Assembly (NCBI GenBank): GCA_029260615.1
Contig: JAJDCX010000090.1
Coordinates: 1-64,000, forward strand
DNA length: 64,000 nucleotides
Source of the DNA: Phycisphaeraceae bacterium
GTDB taxonomy: Bacteria; Planctomycetota; Phycisphaerae; Phycisphaerales; Phycisphaeraceae
Direction: 5' to 3'
The notes under the pieces are model-generated. The model had not been told where the DNA came from. It ran no database searches and saw only the letters and a list, made by a program, of their open reading frames with translations. A program made the translations under genes and the position numbers. Shown in pieces: positions 9,314-18,659 of this stretch; the first letter of the stretch is position 1; each line of letters opens with the position of its first letter.

Positions 9314-11364
9314 ATCAGGGTCTCTTTTTGATTGTGAAGCTGTCGCATGACGTTTACTGTTGTGGCTGAGTGAACTACCGAGCGGGGGTACGGCCCCAGG
9401 TTAATCGGCCTAGGGCTTAAATCCTCGACACTGCTCCAGCGTGTCTGCCATGAATCATCGTCGAGACATCGCCCGGCGAGTTGATCGAGTCGGTGGCGGT
9501 ACGCACCGGTCACACGCAGGACGTGATCCGTCTGGTCAAACTGACCGTCGATGCGGACCGACGCGATACCCGGACGGCAGAACCGATCGAGGATAGGCAT
9601 CGCCCCGAGGTCGTAGCCGGTCAGCAGGTGGTTTCGGCAGTGCTGGTCGGCGATGACCGGGCGTACTTGGCCGTGCTTGTCTTTCAATCCGAAGTCGACG
9701 TGCCGGCAAGGCCCACGGCAGACATCTTTGCGGCCCACCGATGAGCCGTGCAATGCGATCACACAATGGTCGATCAACATCCCCAACAGCGGGCCGTGTA
9801 TCTGCGCCTCGAGTGGGAGCGTCGCACCATCGGCCAGCTCGAACAGATCGGCAAGCCCCGCCTCGGTCGAGATGCAACAGGCATCGGCACCCAACTCGGC
9901 GAGCAACGCCACCGCTGCGCTGTTCATCATGTTGAACCCAACGTCGGCCACGATCGATGACGACGGGCACAGCCGCGCGGCCAGCGCCAGCGTACCGGGA
10001 TGATGAACCAGAACATAATCGAGTTCGGCCCCCGTAAGCTGATTCAGAACCCACTGGGCCTCTGCCCATTCACGATCGGTCGTGATGCGCGGCGTGCGGA
10101 GTCCAATTTTTGCGCCGGCGCTATGAGCCAGATCAATCGCATCCGTTATAGCCTGGAGTTGCCAGTGTTCGCCGCTGCGTTGGGATAGCTCGGCGGCGAG
10201 GTAGACGCGGTCGGCACCGGCTTCGATCGCCGCAGCCGCGGCCTCTGCACCCGACACACACACAGCCAATTCGATTAACGGGGCGCTCGCGGCCACGGTT
10301 TCACGGTCCGCAGAAGGTATGACGGCCGTGGTGTCTACATCGCTGGGCTCGGCATACCCGTTACTTAACTGCAGGGGCTCGCGACGGCCGTCGGCATCCA
10401 CCACGTCCCGGTGAGATGCGCCGCCAAGAATCGTCAGCGTGGACAGGCGGCGTACCTGATTGCGGTAAACGTTCTCAATTCCCTCGACCGCCAGCGTGAA
10501 CGACGGGGGGCACTGGTAATAGGCGTCGATGGCCTGTCGGTAGCTGTGAACGATCTCACGCAGATAAGCCGCGTCGCGCATCCTGCCCTCGAGTTTCATG
10601 CAGTGGATACCCGCCTGGACGATCTGCGGGATGTGCCGGATCAGGCAGAGATCTTTTAGCGCCAACAGGTGCCCGCCACCGACACGGCCGACGGCCTGCC
10701 CGTCGTCAAGCCGGACCAGATCGTAGTCCCACCGGCACGGCTTCATGCATTCGCCACGGTTGGCGCTCTTGCCAAACAGAACTCCCGAGGTGTTGCAGTG
10801 CCCGCCATGCGCCACACACATATCACCGTGAACAAAGCACTCGACCTCGATGTCGGCCCGCCGTCCGATTTCGCCGATCTGCGACAGGCTGATGTCACGG
10901 GATGTGATGACCCGGCTTACCCCCAGACGCTTAAGCACCAAGGCGTGTTCATGATGATGTACGTTCATCATCGTACTGGCGTGCAGCGGCGTGGTAACCC
11001 CCAACTCCCGCGCCAGACGGATCGTTGCCAGGTCATGCACGATAATTGCATCGGCGCCTACCGCGTCGATCGAAGCGATCAGGTCTGCCGCCTTCCTAAG
11101 TTCAGACTCACCGATCAGGGCGTTGACGGTCACATAGAGACGGCGGCCGGCTTCATGCACGAACTCGACTGCCTGACGGAGTTGCTCTTCATCGAAGTGG
11201 AAGTCCTTGCGGTGTTGCCGCATGTTCAGCGTCTTGGTGCCTAGATAGACGGCGTCGGCACCGGCTTCGATAACAGCCTCGAGCGCATCGCGGCGGCCGG
11301 CGGGGGCTAACAGTTCGATCTGGCTGGTTAGGCTGGTAATGCTCTCGTTGGTGGGCATGATCAT
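9310..11364 (-). CDS. peptidase U32 family protein, two tandem U32 domains
   Basis: ELLAPAGRRDALEAVIEAGADAVYLG; FVHGDMCVAHGGHCNTSGVLFGKSANRGECMKPCRWDYDL; second Cys set DHCVIALHGSSVGRKDVCRGPCRHVDF...DQHCRNHLL. Confidence 0.9.
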   Translation of the reverse strand: MIMPTNESITSLTSQIELLAPAGRRDALEAVIEAGADAVYLGTKTLNMRQHRKDFHFDEEQLRQAVEFVHEAGRRLYVTVNALIGESELRKAADLIASIDAVGADAIIVHDLATIRLARELGVTTPLHASTMMNVHHHEHALVLKRLGVSRVITSRDISLSQIGEIGRRADIEVECFVHGDMCVAHGGHCNTSGVLFGKSANRGECMKPCRWDYDLVRLDDGQAVGRVGGGHLLALKDLCLIRHIPQIVQAGIHCMKLEGRMRDAAYLREIVHSYRQAIDAYYQCPPSFTLAVEGIENVYRNQVRRLSTLTILGGASHRDVVDADGRREPLQLSNGYAEPSDVDTTAVIPSADRETVAASAPLIELAVCVSGAEAAAAAIEAGADRVYLAAELSQRSGEHWQLQAITDAIDLAHSAGAKIGLRTPRITTDREWAEAQWVLNQLTGAELDYVLVHHPGTLALAARLCPSSSIVADVGFNMMNSAAVALLAELGADACCISTEAGLADLFELADGATLPLEAQIHGPLLGMLIDHCVIALHGSSVGRKDVCRGPCRHVDFGLKDKHGQVRPVIADQHCRNHLLTGYDLGAMPILDRFCRPGIASVRIDGQFDQTDHVLRVTGAYRHRLDQLAGRCLDDDSWQTRWSSVEDLSPRPINLGPYPRSVVHSATTVNVMRQLHNQKETLI

Positions 11365-11383
11365 GGTGTGTGCTCCAACTAAA

Positions 11384-12475
11384 TCAGTAAAGCCCGGCGG
11401 CCGGGGGGGTGTTCGGATTGGATAACGGATGGGGGTTATCGACGCCGTGCATCACAAACCCGTTGGGAACGTTGGTGGGCGGTGTGATGAGCCTGGCGTT
11501 GTCACGCTCAAGGAGGCGGACGATCAGGAAGGTCTCGTCCAGCCGGGTAACACGTAGCTGGCCGGGTTCGCCGAACGGCGTACTCTTGCCCATTGCGTCG
11601 AGGGTCTCGAAGACAAGCCGATCCCCCATTGGGAAATAGGCGGGCGTTCTTCCGGGTTCAACGCTTAGCTCCAGGCAGCAACCCAGCAGCGTGTTGCCGT
11701 AACCTGAAAGGTGTACCGCGTTGGGGAAAGACTCGGTCTGCAGTGAGCGGAGCAGGTCGATATCTAGGGCCATGCCACCGTAATGGACACCGCGGATGCG
11801 GAGCCTTTGTGACTCGGTCATCACCTGCGCTAGACGGGCCAACACTGCGGGGGTGGCAAACAGCACGCCGATGTCTTGCGTGTTAATCACATCCATCGCC
11901 TGATCGACAACATGCTGGGCGTAGCGTTGACTGGCGATGCTGTCATTGGGCAACTTGCGGGCCCAGCGCGGATCGAAGTCAACACTGAACGGCTCGGGGC
12001 TATCAACACGGCGAGCCAGCCGGGGTGCGGCCTTGGCGATGATGTGCGGACCGCTTGGGCCAATGAAGAGCCAACGCTCGTTGCGAGGGAACCCGACGTG
12101 CGCTGCCGCAAAAGAGAACGGCTCGATAAACGCAGACTCAAACTCATCCTCACGGTAGGCGGTCCACGTCCCGGGCCCGGTCGTCCCGCCGGTCTGCCCC
12201 AGAACCATCTCGCCTATCCGGTCGTGGAATCGACGGGGGATGTAGTCGCAGAGAGGACGTTGCTGGAGGTCGTGGGCGCTAAGGTTGCCCAGCATCACGA
12301 GGTCTTGAAAATGCTTGACATCATGGCGTGGATCGACACCAAGCCGTTGGGCCCGGTCGATCCAGAACGGTGTGCCCCACTTAGAATCGAAGTGAACATC
12401 CATCAGGTGCCCAATCCGATCGTGATTGACGCCGGGCTCGTAGACTTCACCAAGGCAGGTGGCTGGTTGTGTCAT
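11384..12475 (-). CDS. AMP-dependent ligase / phenylacetate-CoA ligase-like adenylating enzyme
   Basis: 363 aa; LGQTGGTTGPGTWTAYR phosphate-binding-like motif and later GYGNTLLGC segment. Confidence 0.7.
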   Translation of the reverse strand: MTQPATCLGEVYEPGVNHDRIGHLMDVHFDSKWGTPFWIDRAQRLGVDPRHDVKHFQDLVMLGNLSAHDLQQRPLCDYIPRRFHDRIGEMVLGQTGGTTGPGTWTAYREDEFESAFIEPFSFAAAHVGFPRNERWLFIGPSGPHIIAKAAPRLARRVDSPEPFSVDFDPRWARKLPNDSIASQRYAQHVVDQAMDVINTQDIGVLFATPAVLARLAQVMTESQRLRIRGVHYGGMALDIDLLRSLQTESFPNAVHLSGYGNTLLGCCLELSVEPGRTPAYFPMGDRLVFETLDAMGKSTPFGEPGQLRVTRLDETFLIVRLLERDNARLITPPTNVPNGFVMHGVDNPHPLSNPNTPPAAGLY

Positions 12476-13170
12476 GCCCGCCCCCTCTTGGAAATAGTTT
12501 GCCCTATAAAGTCAGCGCAAGCCTCGACGATGCTCGGCTCCATACCTCGGTAGAAGTGCTCGCCGCCCGTGATCAGATACCGCTTTGTGGGCGGATCGAG
12601 CGTGTCCAGCCACTGCTGTGTCACGTCAACGGGTGTAGCAAAGTCGTCGTCACTGTAGATGACCATGCTCGCCAGGTCGGAGTCCTTCAACGACGAGAAG
12701 TCGTGACGCGCAACGGTCGGTGAGATCATCACAAGCGCATCAAAGCAAGGGATTGCTCCCGACACCAGAGCGTATGCCCCGAAGCTGTACCCGATGCCGA
12801 TCCGTGGCAGATCAAACTGCGTGCCCAGCCAGTCGGCCGCGCAGCGGGCTTCCTGTGCCATATTTGGGTCCGCTGGGGACGTGCCTGTTTCCCAGAACTG
12901 CCGCATATTTTCCGCGACATCGACCGGCTCGCCGCCGCTTTTGCCGACCCCGCCGTAGTTAAACCGCAGTGTCACGAAGCCATGTGCCGGGAGGTCCAGC
13001 GCCAGGCGTTCGATGACGTTGTTGTTGACCGCACCGCCCATCAGGGGATGAGGATTGGCGATCAGCACGACAGCGAAAACAGACCCCTGATCGGGGTAAG
13101 TCAGTTCACCCGCCAATCGGCCATTAGGCCCGGGGATATAGACCGATTCTTGTGTCAGTTGGGCAGTCAT
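12472..13170 (-). CDS. alpha/beta hydrolase (dienelactone-hydrolase/KANL3-like)
   Basis: NPHPLMGGAVNNNVIERLALDLPAHGFVTLRFNYGGVGKSGG...GIGYSFGAYAL nucleophile elbow. Confidence 0.85.
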   Translation of the reverse strand: MTAQLTQESVYIPGPNGRLAGELTYPDQGSVFAVVLIANPHPLMGGAVNNNVIERLALDLPAHGFVTLRFNYGGVGKSGGEPVDVAENMRQFWETGTSPADPNMAQEARCAADWLGTQFDLPRIGIGYSFGAYALVSGAIPCFDALVMISPTVARHDFSSLKDSDLASMVIYSDDDFATPVDVTQQWLDTLDPPTKRYLITGGEHFYRGMEPSIVEACADFIGQTISKRGRA

Positions 13171-14765
13171 ACCGTCAGCCCCTCCCGCTGAAGCGTCTCG
13201 CGGTCACAAGGGAACTCCTGATTAAACTTATGCAGGATCATCGCCATCTTCAGCGCCTGCTCGATGTTGCCAGCAACTCGCGCCTGGCGTTTGAAGAATG
13301 CCTCTTGGGGGTGTACCTCCCCAGCGATCGCACGCCAGAACACCTCGCTGTCAGTCCGGTAGGTGAAGTCTTCCTTAAACGTGTTCTCGCCGCGGTGTAC
13401 CTCCACAAGCCGACCGCGATCAAACCGACAGACCCATTGGCCGTCAGCCACATCCTCGATAATGAAGCGCATCGTCACGGTTGCCGCCGTCGTCTTCGCG
13501 GTTTCCGAGCGGCTGATCCGATCGGGCAGGAATGACTTGAAGTAGGCGTCGTAGAGCGGCGTATCTTCCGCCGATGCGTTGTTGGCGGTATCGTTGGTTA
13601 CTGGGTGGTTGCCCCTATCGACCACCTTGCCACGGCCCCATCGGCTTGCATCGGCGTAACTAAATAGCTTGGACAGGGCTTGAAGATCATACGAAGGGCA
13701 GAACATTTTGGCCGACCGCTCCAACAGATCAGCCTCGCCGCGATCAAAAGTCGGGGTATCGACAAAGTAGTGCTCGATGGGTCGGCTCACTTCATAGAAC
13801 AGCCGTTCGGTCTCGTTCATCACCGTGGGGTCAAAAGTGCCCGGGTCCACGAAACGTCCGCCGGTGATGTGGTAATACGACTCAATGGCATGCCTGATCT
13901 GCGCGTTGGTCGGTGGGTCGGGGTGGGTCAGGTGGTAGACCCGGCCATGCAATCGGCGGTCGGTCACCGCGTGCGCGATCATCGCAGTAACATAATCCAC
14001 TGGCACAATGTTCTGTCGATCACCGGCGCGGCCTCGGATGCGCAAAGACACACGGACACACCCACCACCCACGGATGTCCTCGGTGCCCCATCGTGTTGT
14101 TCAGCCAGGATCTGTGACGCGCGGGCAGACAGATAGAACCCCGAGAACTTCGTCGCCCGGCCGGTCGCGTACTCACCGACCACGATCGATGGGCGGTAGA
14201 CCGTCAGGGTTCTGCCGGGGGCGGCGTGTGACCAGGTCTCACAGGCCCGCTCGACCTGCCACTTGGTTCGCTCGTAAGGGTTGTGAAACTCCGGGCGTTC
14301 GCCTTCGATTGTTTCACGGACCTGGCAGTGCGCCTTGCCGCAGCGGTAGGCCGAACTGACCAGGTGCAGGTCGTTGATGCCGTGTGTCTGTGCCCAGCGA
14401 AGCAGAGCGAAAGTCCCCGTCACGTTCGTCCGCTTAGGCTCACCCATCGGGTCGGACTCGAACCGCGTCGATGCTGCGGTATGGATGATAGAGCGGATAC
14501 CCTGCCCGGTGGGGTCGGGCAGGCCACAGACCAAATCGCCGGTGAGGAGGACTACTTGGCCGGATGAAAGCTGTTCATCCAGAACCACTCCAAGCTCACA
14601 GAGCATGTCGGCCAACCGGCGTGTGGAGCGATCCAGCGGTGACCGCAATAGCACCGCGCACCGTACTTGCCGGCGTAGCAGATCCGCGAGCAGATAGTGC
14701 CCGATGAAACCGGTCGCGCCCGTTAATAAGACACGGCTATTGTCGGCGGGTGGTTGATTCATCAT
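13167..14765 (-). CDS. NAD-dependent SDR / thioester-reductase (NAD_binding_4)-type protein with C-terminal extension
   Basis: VLLTGATGFIGHYLLADLLRR Rossmann motif, SSAYRCG...NPYERTKWQVE (YxxxK); ~180 aa unassigned C-terminal region. Confidence 0.85.
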   Translation of the reverse strand: MMNQPPADNSRVLLTGATGFIGHYLLADLLRRQVRCAVLLRSPLDRSTRRLADMLCELGVVLDEQLSSGQVVLLTGDLVCGLPDPTGQGIRSIIHTAASTRFESDPMGEPKRTNVTGTFALLRWAQTHGINDLHLVSSAYRCGKAHCQVRETIEGERPEFHNPYERTKWQVERACETWSHAAPGRTLTVYRPSIVVGEYATGRATKFSGFYLSARASQILAEQHDGAPRTSVGGGCVRVSLRIRGRAGDRQNIVPVDYVTAMIAHAVTDRRLHGRVYHLTHPDPPTNAQIRHAIESYYHITGGRFVDPGTFDPTVMNETERLFYEVSRPIEHYFVDTPTFDRGEADLLERSAKMFCPSYDLQALSKLFSYADASRWGRGKVVDRGNHPVTNDTANNASAEDTPLYDAYFKSFLPDRISRSETAKTTAATVTMRFIIEDVADGQWVCRFDRGRLVEVHRGENTFKEDFTYRTDSEVFWRAIAGEVHPQEAFFKRQARVAGNIEQALKMAMILHKFNQEFPCDRETLQREGLTV

Positions 14766-15388
14766 TCGTTCTCGGCCCGTGCGTCATCCTGAAGATCGGC
14801 GTCAAGACTCTGGAGGTAGGTAATCACAAGCCAGACCTGCTCCCGTGCCAGTGTGTCGTTAAATGCGGGCATCTCGGAGAAGGTGCCGTCGCTATTGGGG
14901 GTTTCTGCGGTGTAGCCCCCGGTGATCTTTCTGAACCACGCACGGGGCGCACCGTGATGGAGCGTGGAAGCAAAGCGGTGGGAGAAGTCGTGGAAGTCGG
15001 CACCCGCGAGGGCTTCGGGCAATCGAGTGCCCCGGCCGTCGGCGTTCTGGCCGTGACAGTCGGCACAGTGCTTCTTGTAAACCACCGCGCCACGGCTGAC
15101 CGCAACGGGGTCTTTACGGGCTTTAAATGGGTTTTTAGTCGTACTCAGCGCCTGGTCCCGCGCCACGGCTTGCTCCGCACTGATCCCCAATTCTTCGACA
15201 CGCATCGTCAGGAACGCCTCGGCCGGGTCGTTCTTTTGATCTGCCAAGGCCTGGGTGTAGGCAGACTCATCCACCACCGTGATCGCCCGATCAAGCGACT
15301 GCGGACCGCTGCAAGCGACAAGGGCCAAGCATGTGGCAACCAGTGATCCAGATAACAGGGCTACAACTCTGATCGAATACTGATGCAT
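14762..15388 (-). CDS. c-type cytochrome, probable lipoprotein
   Basis: N-terminal signal with LVAC lipobox; VVYKKHCADCHGQNADGRGTRLP (CxxCH), EMPAFND distal Met. Confidence 0.85.
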   Translation of the reverse strand: MHQYSIRVVALLSGSLVATCLALVACSGPQSLDRAITVVDESAYTQALADQKNDPAEAFLTMRVEELGISAEQAVARDQALSTTKNPFKARKDPVAVSRGAVVYKKHCADCHGQNADGRGTRLPEALAGADFHDFSHRFASTLHHGAPRAWFRKITGGYTAETPNSDGTFSEMPAFNDTLAREQVWLVITYLQSLDADLQDDARAENE

Positions 15389-15486
15389 GTTTCAGGGGTC
15401 CTGTACTTTGGGGGAAGAAACGGAGGGCGGGAGTCGTTATGACTCACCTCTATATATCGGCACATCTCACTAATTGTTTGATTCTG

Positions 15487-15515
15487 TGCAAACATTGCAG
15501 ACTGCAAGAATTGCA
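15487..15515. promoter_or_regulatory. paired palindromic operator candidate: TGCAA-N3-TTGCA x2
   Basis: TGCAAACATTGCA at 15487-15499 and TGCAAGAATTGCA at 15503-15515, 16-bp period, in the divergent intergenic region 15389-15611. Confidence 0.5.
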
Positions 15516-15611
15516 GGGCTATGGCTGCTGATGCGGTATGTGGTATCACTAGGTCCCGGGCCTAGCGGTTGTGGTACGGTTACAATGTCAGGGGTTAAAC
15601 AGGAACCGTCG

Positions 15612-17192
15612 ATGACTCTGAAAAACCGGCTACTGGTAACAACCTCGGTGATGATCGTGAGTCTGCTGGCGGTCACAGGAGCCTCGCTGTGGGTGATGTC
15701 GGACATCGCCGGGAGCCTGGGCTGGGTCGCCGGTGAATACAACGAACTGCGTCTGATCGATCAGACGGGCAACGACCTGGCGGATGCGAGCGGCCTGCTG
15801 CGGAGTGATCGGCCGGACTTCGAGCTGATCGACGCCAAGCTGGGCAAGGCCATGCTCAAGCTCAACGACTACATCGCGTTGCAGGTCGAGGGAGAATACG
15901 GGCTGGGCAGCGTGACGGAGGGCCACCAAGACGCGGAGCAGCGGACCACCTACACGATTGCCCATGCGTTGGAGCCGATCACCGCAAGAGCCCATGAACT
16001 GAAACTCATCGCCACATCAACCTCGCCCGATGCAACGGACACCCAGGCAGATATCGATGAGATGTCCGCTTCGATCAGGCGTATCCGATCAGACCTGGAG
16101 GCCCTTGCGGCCGAGGGCGACGCCGCCGTGTTGGACGCCCACGACCGTGGCCGGACCGTGCTGAAGCGATCCGTGCTGACCCTCTCGGCGGTGAGCTTCC
16201 TGGCAGCGTTTATCGTGGCGCTTAGCGGATTGGTGCAATACCGAGCCGTCGTGCCACCACTGGCGCGTATGCGTGACCGTGTCCGTGAGATCGCATCGGG
16301 TCGGCTCGATCAACGCCTGTCGCACTGTGGCCGCGACGAGTTCGCCGACCTCGCCCTGGACTTTAACCGGATGGTCGCCGAGTTAGAAGCCCTGTACCAC
16401 AACCTCGAAGAGCGGGTCGAGACCAAGAGCAGGCAACTGGTCCGTTCTGAGCGTTTGGCGAGTGTGGGCTACCTCGCGGCGGGCATCGCCCATGAAATCA
16501 ATAACCCCCTTAGCATAATCGCCGGCTACGCCGAGCTTGCGATCAAAGACCTCCGTGCAAAACAACACGACACCGAGTCACTTGAAGGGTTAGAAGTCAT
16601 ACGCGACGAGGCCTTCCGGTGTAAGCGGATCATCGAGAAGCTACTGTCACTGATGCACAGCCCCGACGCCCCCCGTGGTAAAGTCAGTCTTAGTGCCGTG
16701 GCCCACGATGTCGTGGCGATGGTAAGGGGCCTAAAGCAATTCAATAGCCGGGGGCTGGATATCCAGATCGACTCCGCACAGCCCTTGGAAGTACTGGCGC
16801 ACGAAGCCGAAATGAAACAGGTACTCTTGAACCTGACCATCAACGCAATGGAAGCGGTCAGCGACGGCCACGGCCGGGTAGAGATTTTCGGCAGATTGAA
16901 TCACCAAGAGGTCGAATTAGGTGTGACTGATAACGGCCAGGGCATGTCCGCCGAAGTGCTCTCCCACGCCTTCGAGCCGTTCTACACAGACAAACGCGGC
17001 TCCCATGAACAGGGCAACGGCCTGGGGCTATCCATCGTGCACGCCATCATCCAGGACCACGGCGGGCGGATCGAAGCCCACAGCGATGGTTCCGGGCAAG
17101 GCAGCCGCTTCACTCTTTACCTGCCCAAAGCGAGTATTCGGACGACCGAGGAAAATCATGACCGATCCGACGCCAACACCTCCACCGCCTAA
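15612..17192 (+). CDS. sensor histidine kinase (periplasmic sensor, HAMP, HisKA, HATPase)
   Basis: MTLKNRLLVTTSVMIVSLLAV TM1; HAMP region; LAAGIAHEINNPLSIIAGYAELA H-box; NGQGMSAEVLSHAFEPFYTDK...GNGLGLSIVHAII. ORF opens at 15474 but ATG 15612 is preferred. Confidence 0.9.
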   Translation: MTLKNRLLVTTSVMIVSLLAVTGASLWVMSDIAGSLGWVAGEYNELRLIDQTGNDLADASGLLRSDRPDFELIDAKLGKAMLKLNDYIALQVEGEYGLGSVTEGHQDAEQRTTYTIAHALEPITARAHELKLIATSTSPDATDTQADIDEMSASIRRIRSDLEALAAEGDAAVLDAHDRGRTVLKRSVLTLSAVSFLAAFIVALSGLVQYRAVVPPLARMRDRVREIASGRLDQRLSHCGRDEFADLALDFNRMVAELEALYHNLEERVETKSRQLVRSERLASVGYLAAGIAHEINNPLSIIAGYAELAIKDLRAKQHDTESLEGLEVIRDEAFRCKRIIEKLLSLMHSPDAPRGKVSLSAVAHDVVAMVRGLKQFNSRGLDIQIDSAQPLEVLAHEAEMKQVLLNLTINAMEAVSDGHGRVEIFGRLNHQEVELGVTDNGQGMSAEVLSHAFEPFYTDKRGSHEQGNGLGLSIVHAIIQDHGGRIEAHSDGSGQGSRFTLYLPKASIRTTEENHDRSDANTSTA

Positions 17193-17775
17193 CCGACGCG
17201 TATTAGTCGTCGAGGACGAGCCCAGGCTTCGGGCAATGCTCCTGCGCGCCCTACCCGACATGGGGTTCGAGCCCATCGGCGCAGCCAGCGGTGAGGAGGC
17301 GCTTCTGAGCATGCAAGAAGAACCGGCCGCCATCGCCGTACTGGACCTGAACCTCCCAGGGATCAACGGCATGACCGTCTTTGAGCGGTTACGCGAGCAA
17401 TGGCCCGACACCCAGGTCGTCATCATGACCGGCTACGGCGACCTCGACGCCGCACAGCAAGCGATCCGGCTTAACGTCGCGGACTTCCTCACCAAACCCT
17501 GCACGCTCGGCGACCTGGAACAGGCCCTGGACCGCGCTTGGCGCCGCAGATTAGACGAACACGACACCCCCCCCACCACCGCCCCACCGCACATCACCGC
17601 AACCGATCCGAACGCGGCTCCTGACCCAACGCGCACCATCCAAAATGTCGAAAAAGAACTCATCCTCGCCGCCCTAAATCGCAACAACGACAACCGCACC
17701 GCCGCCGCCCGCGAGCTAGGCATCAGTGTTCGAACACTGTATTACCGGCTATCCCAGTACGACATCGAGCGATAG
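17158..17775 (+). CDS. response regulator with C-terminal Fis-type HTH (PrrA/ActR-like)
   Basis: RRVLVVEDEPRLRAMLLRALPDMGFEP...VLDLNLPGINGMTVFERL...VIMTGYG; C-terminal NDNRTAAARELGISVRTLYYRLSQY; 35-nt overlap with kinase gene. Confidence 0.9.
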   Translation: MTDPTPTPPPPNRRVLVVEDEPRLRAMLLRALPDMGFEPIGAASGEEALLSMQEEPAAIAVLDLNLPGINGMTVFERLREQWPDTQVVIMTGYGDLDAAQQAIRLNVADFLTKPCTLGDLEQALDRAWRRRLDEHDTPPTTAPPHITATDPNAAPDPTRTIQNVEKELILAALNRNNDNRTAAARELGISVRTLYYRLSQYDIER

Positions 17776-17786
17776 GTCTATCGCTC
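17767..17786. repeat. perfect inverted repeat over the response-regulator stop codon
   Basis: GAGCGATAG-GT-CTATCGCTC; no following T tract. Confidence 0.6.
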
Positions 17787-17860
17787 TGGCTACCGCCGCA
17801 CATCAGGCCATCACACGAACAACCACCGGGTCAAGGTTCGGTGGCGGTGCTGGCTTGTGG

Positions 17861-18508
17861 TTAGTCAGAGGATTCATCTGGGGGAAGACTCTGAGATTGC
17901 ACCTCTACTGTGGGGACCGTCAACGGCCGGCTGCCCATCGTGCGTAACAACTCCAAGTCTGACCCGGCGTGTGCGTTACTTAGACGCAGAAACAACGCCT
18001 CACCCCGTGACACGATCTGCTCCTCTTTCTCATAGTAGGGGTAGAAGTGCCTGGGGTCCGTGTCTTTATAGGTGACCAGCCGCATGGGCCAACTGTCGCC
18101 GGAGGCGAAATCGTGCAGGATGATGATACGATCGGGAACCGAGGCCTGAGCTATACCAATGAGGTCACCACCGTCTACGGTATAGGTCACAAACTCCGGC
18201 GGCGGCGAGGTCCGAGGCAGTGTGCCGAAGAAGGCATGCTCAACGAGACGTTTATTGGGGGATTTATTGGGGGACTCATCAGAGGACACACCGGGGTCCG
18301 TGCCTTGGGCATGGACGTGGTAGTGCAGGGAAATCGTCTTCTGCGAGTTCAGTTCGACGGTGACACGGATGCCTCGGCCGTCCTTAAAATCCAACTCCGC
18401 GATCTGCACCGGGTCCGGGATCGCACCCATACGCATACGCATGACCAAAGGCACAACCGCCACGATTAGTATCAGAAACAACGCCAGCGAGATCAGCCTT
18501 GGGTTCAT
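17861..18508 (-). CDS. hypothetical protein with N-terminal TM segment
   Basis: 215 aa; MNPRLISLALFLILIVAVVPLVM; no recognised domain. Confidence 0.6.
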   Translation of the reverse strand: MNPRLISLALFLILIVAVVPLVMRMRMGAIPDPVQIAELDFKDGRGIRVTVELNSQKTISLHYHVHAQGTDPGVSSDESPNKSPNKRLVEHAFFGTLPRTSPPPEFVTYTVDGGDLIGIAQASVPDRIIILHDFASGDSWPMRLVTYKDTDPRHFYPYYEKEEQIVSRGEALFLRLSNAHAGSDLELLRTMGSRPLTVPTVEVQSQSLPPDESSD

Positions 18509-18571
18509 CCCGATACGATAGGCGTTTTCGCACTCACGTCTAGCACGCGGGTCATATATGTCTCGACACGC

Positions 18572-18605
18572 AAAGAAAAAGAGCCCCTTCCATGAGGCTC
18601 CTCTT
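18572..18605 (-). terminator. rho-independent terminator at the end of the polysaccharide locus
   Basis: On the minus strand GAGCC-N10-GGCTC followed by TTTTTCTTT, downstream of the CDS ending at 18660. Confidence 0.6.
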
Positions 18606-18659
18606 CATGTAGAGAGATTCTATTTTATCCCGGATCGGCCACCGGTCTGGGCCTATAAA

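Noticed and set aside
15474-15611. Extended N-terminus of the histidine kinase ORF
   Set aside because: The first TM segment and a RBS-like AGGAACC fit the ATG at 15612; upstream residues look noncoding and contain the palindromes.
18238-18275. Direct repeat TTTATTGGGGGA x2 (SPNKSPNK in protein)
   Set aside because: Short two-copy in-frame duplication inside a hypothetical gene; no larger repeat structure.
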